From NCBI GenBank assembly GCA_016748015.1, contig JAAOMT010000659.1, positions 882,467 to 946,466 of the forward strand: DNA of 64,000 nucleotides, written 5' to 3'. Positions 59,174-64,000 of the stretch are shown in pieces. Below the pieces are notes generated by a model. The model did no database searches, had not been told where the DNA came from, and saw only the letters and a list, made by a program, of their open reading frames with translations. This DNA is from Geosiphon pyriformis (lineage: Eukaryota > Glomeromycota > Glomeromycetes > Archaeosporales > Geosiphonaceae). Position 1 is the first letter of the stretch. Every line of letters starts with the position of its first letter. The position numbers and the translations under genes were made by a program.

Positions 59174-60052
59174 TTAAATGAGCTTTCTTTTCAAAATATC
59201 AAAAGCTTCTTGTTGACTTTCTGTCCATTCATATTTTGTATTCTTGGTTTGCAGTTGGTTGAGTGGCTGCACTATCTTGGAAAAGTTCTTGATAAAACAT
59301 TGATAGTAGTTGGCAAATTCCAAGAATAATTTCAGTTTTGTCATATTGGTCAGCACTGGAAAGTTCTTTACTATCTCTATTTTCTCTGGATCTGTTTTGA
59401 TGCCATCTTTGCTGACTATGTGTCCCAAGAATTTTAGTTCTGTCTTGCCGAAAAAACACTTTGTTGCATTCAATTTTAATCCTGCTTGTCATAGTCTTTC
59501 AAATACTTGTTGGAGATGATGTAAATGATCATCAAATGTTTTTGAAAACACATTGGTATTATCCAAGTATACAACTACTGATTTTCACAATAAACTGGTG
59601 TACACAATTTCTATTAGCCATTGGAATGTAGCTGGAGCATTGGTTAAGCTAAATGGCATAACTTCAAACTCAAAGTTTCCTTCTCTTGTGGTGAACGCCG
59701 TTTTTTCTTTGTTGGCTGGATCCATGACTACTTATTAGTAACCACTATCCAAGTCTAATATTGAGAACCATTTGTTTCCACTGAAAGCATTGAATAATTC
59801 TTGTATCCATGGAGTTGAATAACTATTTCCACAAGTTACATCATTAAGTTTTCTGTAATCTACACAAAATTGGATTTTTCCATTCTTTTTTCGGACGAGT
59901 ACTACTGGTAATGACCATGGGCTCATAGATGGCTGAATTAGCCCATTGTCAAGCATTTGATTGATCTCTTAACAAATGATTTCATGGCTGGCTGGTGGTA
60001 TTTTATATGCTCACTGTTTGATTGGCATTGTATCTTCAGTCTTGATTTGATG
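59174..60052 (-). pseudogene. Reverse transcriptase, copy D (active site changed)
   Basis: 59735-59956 gives LIQPSMSPWSLPVVLVRKK, FCVDYRKLND and FSILDLDSGY, followed by TAA TAA where the consensus has Trp-Gln. Then [10 protein letters not shown] and VVVYLDNTNVFS near 59560, so the YxDD site reads YLDN. 59174-59473 gives LNATKCFFGK, LKFLGHIVSKDG and NFSKIVQPL. Stops include TGA at Trp or Arg positions. Confidence 0.84.
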
Positions 60053-61384
60053 TTAGATGATGTCAGTTCTGCCGAATTTGTTTTCATTGGCAAAGATGTC
60101 ATTGAAATTGTTGAGTAACATCTTGAGCTGTATACATTGTAGTGGGTCTAAATTTCTCATGTTCATTTGTTCTAATTGTTCTGGTTGGAGCAAATAACAT
60201 TTGTCTCGTCTATAAATTGTTTGTAATGTGATGTTGACATATTCACAAAATTGTGGAAAGTCTAGAATGGGGTTTGGTGGTTGGTTTTCTATTTCTGTGA
60301 TTAAATATCTGATGGTGGTTCCTTCTGATATGTTGATGACATTGCCAGTGTTATTGTAGATGGGAATTTTTATGTGGCTATAGCTTTTAGCTGATATGTG
60401 GAGATTGATCAGTCCAATCTCTCCTAATTCACAAAGGTTTGCTTCAGCTTCAAAAATCTGTTCTTGCTCCTTTTTTTTCTTTTTTATTGCTAGCATGTAC
60501 TGGCTAAATGATGGAATGAAAATAGCTTGACTGGTTAAAATAATTTCTTCTTGGCCAATAATTTCTTCCTCTGCCATATTAACTGGTACATCTATTTTAT
60601 CCATTGACCCAAATCCCTGTATCCCTCTTATTGTTATTCCTAACTCTTCCCTATTTCCTACTAATATTAACTGAGCTATCTTAACCAAAGGTAAGAATAT
60701 TGCCTGTACTATCTTTTTGTTTGGCTCTATTATATAGGTCTTTTTTGAGTCATTTTGTAGTATGGCAATGATATTTCCTACATATCCCGTGTCAATTATT
60801 CCTCCTCTTATATTAATCCCTCTTTTTGCTAAACTACTCCGGAATGCTAGTTGAACTATTGTTGTTGCTGGGATTTCCAGTGCTATTTTCAGATCAATGC
60901 AAGTGCATGAATGTGGTTCCAATTTGATAGCATTTTTTCTTGGATACCTCAAATCAAATCTGGCATCAGTATCATGCATGCATTCTGACATAATACTTTC
61001 ATTATTATCGCTGAACCATTTCAGTTTTTGTTTCTTGGTGAGGTCAGAAAGTGCAATATATTGTTCATAGTTTGAGTCAGAGTTTGAATTTGAGTTGATA
61101 TTGTTATCATTGTCATTGCTATTTTGAATGGAGCTGGAACCATTATTCTCGTCATCATCATTGTCGGAGTTTAAATCAGGATTGAATGGTAATTTCAACT
61201 TCAATGCACAGCTGCTGATTGGTTCTTCCTCTTCAGGGATCATGTAGATCATCCATGGTGGTGGATTGTAAATGAGGTCACAATCGTTACAATATTCAAA
61301 GTCACTGGAAATTAAACAATGGTGACACAGTCTTGTATTCAACTGTGCTAGCTGTTGTTTTTGCTCCTCTCTAGTGGGTGCCAA
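60053..61384 (-). CDS. dUTPase segment of pol with N-terminal Cys pairs, copy D (open frame)
   Basis: Open for 443 residues, part of a longer pol frame. Residues 20-35 carry LCHHC and YCNDC. Residues 50-115 are acidic and Asn/Ser-rich. dUTPase at about 138-262: motif 1 DARFDLRY (140-147, Asp kept), motif 2 PATTIVQLAFRSSLA (172-186), motif 3 GIIDTGYVGNI (195-205), motif 4 NKKIVQAI (222-229), motif 5 RGIQGFGS (253-260). Residues 265-443 are a linker leading to RT (NFNDIFANENKFG at the end), also seen decayed in copy B. The domain order protease, Cys-rich, dUTPase, RT is the same in family 2. Catalytic competence is uncertain: motif 2 lacks the usual Gly. Confidence 0.85.
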   Translation of the reverse strand: MAPTREEQKQQLAQLNTRLCHHCLISSDFEYCNDCDLIYNPPPWMIYMIPEEEEPISSCALKLKLPFNPDLNSDNDDDENNGSSSIQNSNDNDNNINSNSNSDSNYEQYIALSDLTKKQKLKWFSDNNESIMSECMHDTDARFDLRYPRKNAIKLEPHSCTCIDLKIALEIPATTIVQLAFRSSLAKRGINIRGGIIDTGYVGNIIAILQNDSKKTYIIEPNKKIVQAIFLPLVKIAQLILVGNREELGITIRGIQGFGSMDKIDVPVNMAEEEIIGQEEIILTSQAIFIPSFSQYMLAIKKKKKEQEQIFEAEANLCELGEIGLINLHISAKSYSHIKIPIYNNTGNVINISEGTTIRYLITEIENQPPNPILDFPQFCEYVNITLQTIYRRDKCYLLQPEQLEQMNMRNLDPLQCIQLKMLLNNFNDIFANENKFGRTDII

Positions 61385-62160
61385 GTTTTGGTAGTGTTCA
61401 TGAAATTCTTCTGGTTCTAGGAAGTTTATGACTGGCTCTGCATCTCAGTTAAGCTCGATGGGTTCTGGTGGGTTGTTTTTAATTATTCTGATTTCTTCTG
61501 GCAACGTGCCTTCAATTTTGGTGATTGCCATTTGCCATAATTCATCATCATCGTGTGAACAACTGTCCAATCACTGTACAGCTCTTTTCCAGACGGCTTC
61601 TATTGGTGTTTCTTTCTCGACCTAGTCACTGATGAGGATTGTGTATTGGTAGAAAATGTTGCACATTCCTCCTTTCCCAAGAATGTCGTTCCACATTCCT
61701 TCATTGAAGAGAGTTTCTCCACAGGCTAAACATAGTGTATTATCCCATTTTCCCACTCATTTTGGTCTTCCAAAACGTTCGACAAGGCATGTGTGGCAAT
61801 AGAACTTGGTTGCTGTCTGATATTCTTCATTGTCGCCACAGCATGTGCCCATTGACAACAATTTCTTGCCACAATCAATACACACTAGTTTGAATCAGCG
61901 ATAAGTGAATTGTTGTGGTGTTGTGTGTTGATAGGAAGTATACGTGTTTTTTGGCAGTGGCTCTTCTTTTTTTGCTTTTCCTTTTCCTTTGTTGCTTTTT
62001 TCCCATTCCCAGCTTGGTGTCAATTCCCTTTTATTGTTGTTGATCCAGATCAAGTCATCCATTTCCCAGGTATGTTCTTCTGTTTCTGTTCCTTTTCCCT
62101 TTACATTGTTCTTTTCTTCCCAATCTAGAATTGGCAGTAGCTTGTTGTGCTCGATGTCAG
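61385..62160 (-). pseudogene. Cys-rich zinc-ribbon-like domain, copy D
   Basis: Minus-strand reading with stops: LVCIDCGKKL, TCCGDNEEY, FYCHTCLVERFG, LCLACGETL and GGMCN, followed by a helical segment and VINFLEPEEFHEHYQ joining the dUTPase frame. TGA after YR, PK and VQ is shared with copy A. Four to five Cys pairs suggest two or more zinc sites. It has no assigned family that I recognise. Confidence 0.72.
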
Positions 62161-62700
62161 CTCATAATACTTGGTACGCCTCCCAAGTAGGCTTTGGTTT
62201 TTCCTCTTCGAAATTGATAAGCAGCATTGATGACATAATGTTGTTAGGTTTGAAATGGCCACACATGGCTGGTACTTGCATGTATTGGCCATTTTGGCTG
62301 AGTTGGAGTTCCTGTGTGTTCCAGTCAAACATTGCGTTGGTTTTAAACAACCAGTTGTTGCCAATGAGAGCTTAGTATTAAGTTGCTTCTATTACTAGTA
62401 CCTTGATTGGTACAGTAATGCTGTTGATTTCAATAGGTAGATTGTTAATCTCACCAATGGGAGTTTTGGTTGCTCCATTGGCTGTTATGATTCTGGTGCT
62501 GGCAGCACAATTAATTTAGTGACCTAATTGGTCCATGAGTTGTCATGTGATAATGCTGCCTGCTGACCCACTATCAAGAATGAGTTTGATAGAATGGCCA
62601 TCAATTTTTGGCATCAGTATACATCGCTATGATGGGTTTTTCCTCAATAGCAACTTCACTGAACAAAAGAACTTCTGATGTTTCCTCAATTTCAAATGAA
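62161..62700 (-). pseudogene. Aspartic protease, copy D (frameshifted)
   Basis: MYTDAK is followed by a one-base insertion near 62604 (TTTTT against TCTT in copy A). In the shifted frame come KLIL, DSGSAGSIIT, then MDQLG, with the DSG codons at about 62565-62580. The second half includes IKVLVIEATQY, a TAG and ALIGNNWLFKTN. Confidence 0.75.
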
Positions 62701-62846
62701 AATATGGCTGTGAGTGACTTGTTTTCTGTAATGGTGGCTGGTGAGATATTGCTGGTAAGTGTTAATTGTAGGTTGGTTTTCAGTTCATTGGGTTGGACAT
62801 CTTCTGGGGTAACCAGAAGACTTAAATAGTTCTGGAAATTTGGGTT

Positions 62847-64000
62847 TTAGATGGAACCGGTACCCGAATTCCACTGTTGAAAGCCTGATGGTTGGTGAAA
62901 GAAGCTGGGAGTCAGTTGATGTACAACCATCACCAATCTCCAGTTTTGAGTGATTCTAGATCTTGGGTTTTCTAATGTCATTTGAGTGGGGTTTTGGGGT
63001 GGCATTTGAATTGGTTGTTGGGGCTGATAAATTATTTGGGGTTGCGGCTGATAGATTACTGGTGGCTGTAGTTGATAAATTGGAGGTTGATATACTGGTA
63101 GTTGATAGATTGGTTGTTGTGTCATTGGCAAGTAAGTGGTTTGATATTGGTCTTGATTTGGGTAGCAATTTTGAGTCTGAAATCTGTAATCAGGGTTTTG
63201 ATATTGATTTTCCGATCATGAATAGTTGCTATAAAATCTGCAGTCTGCTTTTATGTGTCCTTGTTTACTACAGTTGTAACAAACATGTGTTTCTGGCTGC
63301 CATGACTGATTAGGTGCTGCTGATAATGGATGTGACTGATTTTGGAAATGATTCGCATTTCCTGGATTATTGCGTCATTTTAGTAGTTGATAAATGGTGT
63401 GATTGTCAGCTAAGTATCTTTCTAATTTCTGATTAATTGAATCACTGAATTGTTTCAATTTGGAATCCAATTCAGATGATCCATTCATCACTAAGTTTAC
63501 AGCATGGGTGTGATTGGCTTCTAATTCGGCAGATTCAAAATCTCTGGCATATGTGACTGTGTTCTGGAGAGTGGCTGGATGCAATGGGCATATGTGTTGT
63601 AGGATGCTACTGCACAGATCACAAATGAATTGATTGAGAATTTGTGGTGCTATGAAATAATTAGTATCAATTGCTTGGATTTGTCGCAGATTTCTATGGA
63701 AGCATCTCAAATATGTGGTAACTGCTTCAGTTTCTTCTTGTTTAATTGTAGTGAAAGTGTTGGCTAATCTGTTGATACTGTTGTTATTGCTAAAATATCT
63801 CAAAAATTCTAGTTTGAAGGCATTAAAATCTTGGAGTTTGTTAACCAGGCTTTGATACTATGAGTCTGCTGTATTCTTGAGAAAATAGGGTATGGCTTGC
63901 ATGACTCTGGCATCATTCTATTCATTGGCTGCAATGGCTTTTTCTATATTGTTTAGCCAAACTTGTGCATTGTTTTTTTCACTGGTGAATTTGTCGAGCT
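62847..64000 (-). pseudogene. Gag polyprotein, copy D (C-terminal part, runs off edge)
   Basis: 63375-63803 is open (142 residues): MRYFSNNNSINRLANTF, AVTTYLRCFHRNLRQIQ, LNQFICDL and ESAELEANHTHAVNL, matching copy A. A TGA after LLK stands where copy A has Trp. The knuckle CYNCSKQGHIKADC is near 63243-63285. The IYQ repeat linker (63010-63125) follows. Upstream stops at Trp positions are near 63860 and 63920. Confidence 0.82.
63010..63125 (-). repeat. Pro/Gln-rich IYQ repeat linker, copy D
   Basis: Encodes QPIYQLP, QPPIYQLQ, PVIYQPQ and QIIYQPQ units, as in copy A. Confidence 0.7.

Larger units (their letters stand above)
55790..64000 (-). mobile_element. Ty3/gypsy element copy D (family 1), 3' LTR to gag, runs off right edge
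   Basis: Minus-strand element inserted in the dUTPase of copy C. From left: 3' LTR, polypurine tract, ORF3, integrase, RNase H, RT, dUTPase, Cys-rich domain, protease, gag. It is the same family as copy A and has the best preserved integrase of the window. Many stops, mostly TGA and TAG at Trp positions, and a frameshift in protease. Confidence 0.93.

Noticed and set aside
58000-63920. TGA read as tryptophan (alternative genetic code) in the gypsy elements
   Set aside because: Many TGA lie at Trp positions, but TAG and TAA also occur at Trp and Gln positions, and the host genes in the window use TGG and have no in-frame TGA. Decay by transitions explains it better.

Overview
The window looks like nuclear DNA of an arbuscular-mycorrhizal fungus close to Rhizophagus. 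Three signs support this: spliceosomal introns of 60-110 bases, extreme A+T content outside genes, and LINE and Ty3/gypsy families that I recognise (from memory, no search run) as typical of Rhizophagus. It is a small gene island inside a large transposon graveyard.

Layout: 1-4965 is the 5' part (minus strand) of a decayed Ty3/gypsy element, copy A of family 1. 8421-20755 is a LINE (L1) split by a Ty3/gypsy element, copy B of family 2, at 9593-19763; copy B contains a 20-N assembly gap. 20756-32280 is very A+T-rich decayed repeat DNA with recognisable LINE and LTR remnants. 32280-38900 is the gene island: an eIF4B-like RRM protein (8 exons, plus), a 94-residue DUF427 protein (5 exons, plus) and an Ssh4-like SPRY protein with two PPxY motifs (3 exons, minus). 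41147-47882 is a near full-length but mutated LINE (L2) with a target-site duplication. 49100-51358 is a mosaic of LTR and LINE fragments. 51359-55789 is the 5' half of another family-2 element (copy C, plus), cut by copy D of family 1 (minus), which fills 55790 to the end.

The most unusual system is the gypsy pair. Both families have the order gag (CCHC knuckle), aspartic protease, a cysteine-rich putative zinc domain, a trimeric-type dUTPase, reverse transcriptase, RNase H and integrase. A further ORF of unknown function (ORF3) then lies between integrase and the 3' LTR. ORF3 is intact in copy B although pol there is broken. The two families share its position and a weakly similar C-terminal half. 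Family-1 LTRs carry TTCnnGAA-rich arrays beside a TATATATA box. The repeats are decaying mainly by C-to-T and G-to-A transitions, many of them making stops from TGG, CAA/CAG and CGA codons, whereas the gene island keeps intact frames and CpG.
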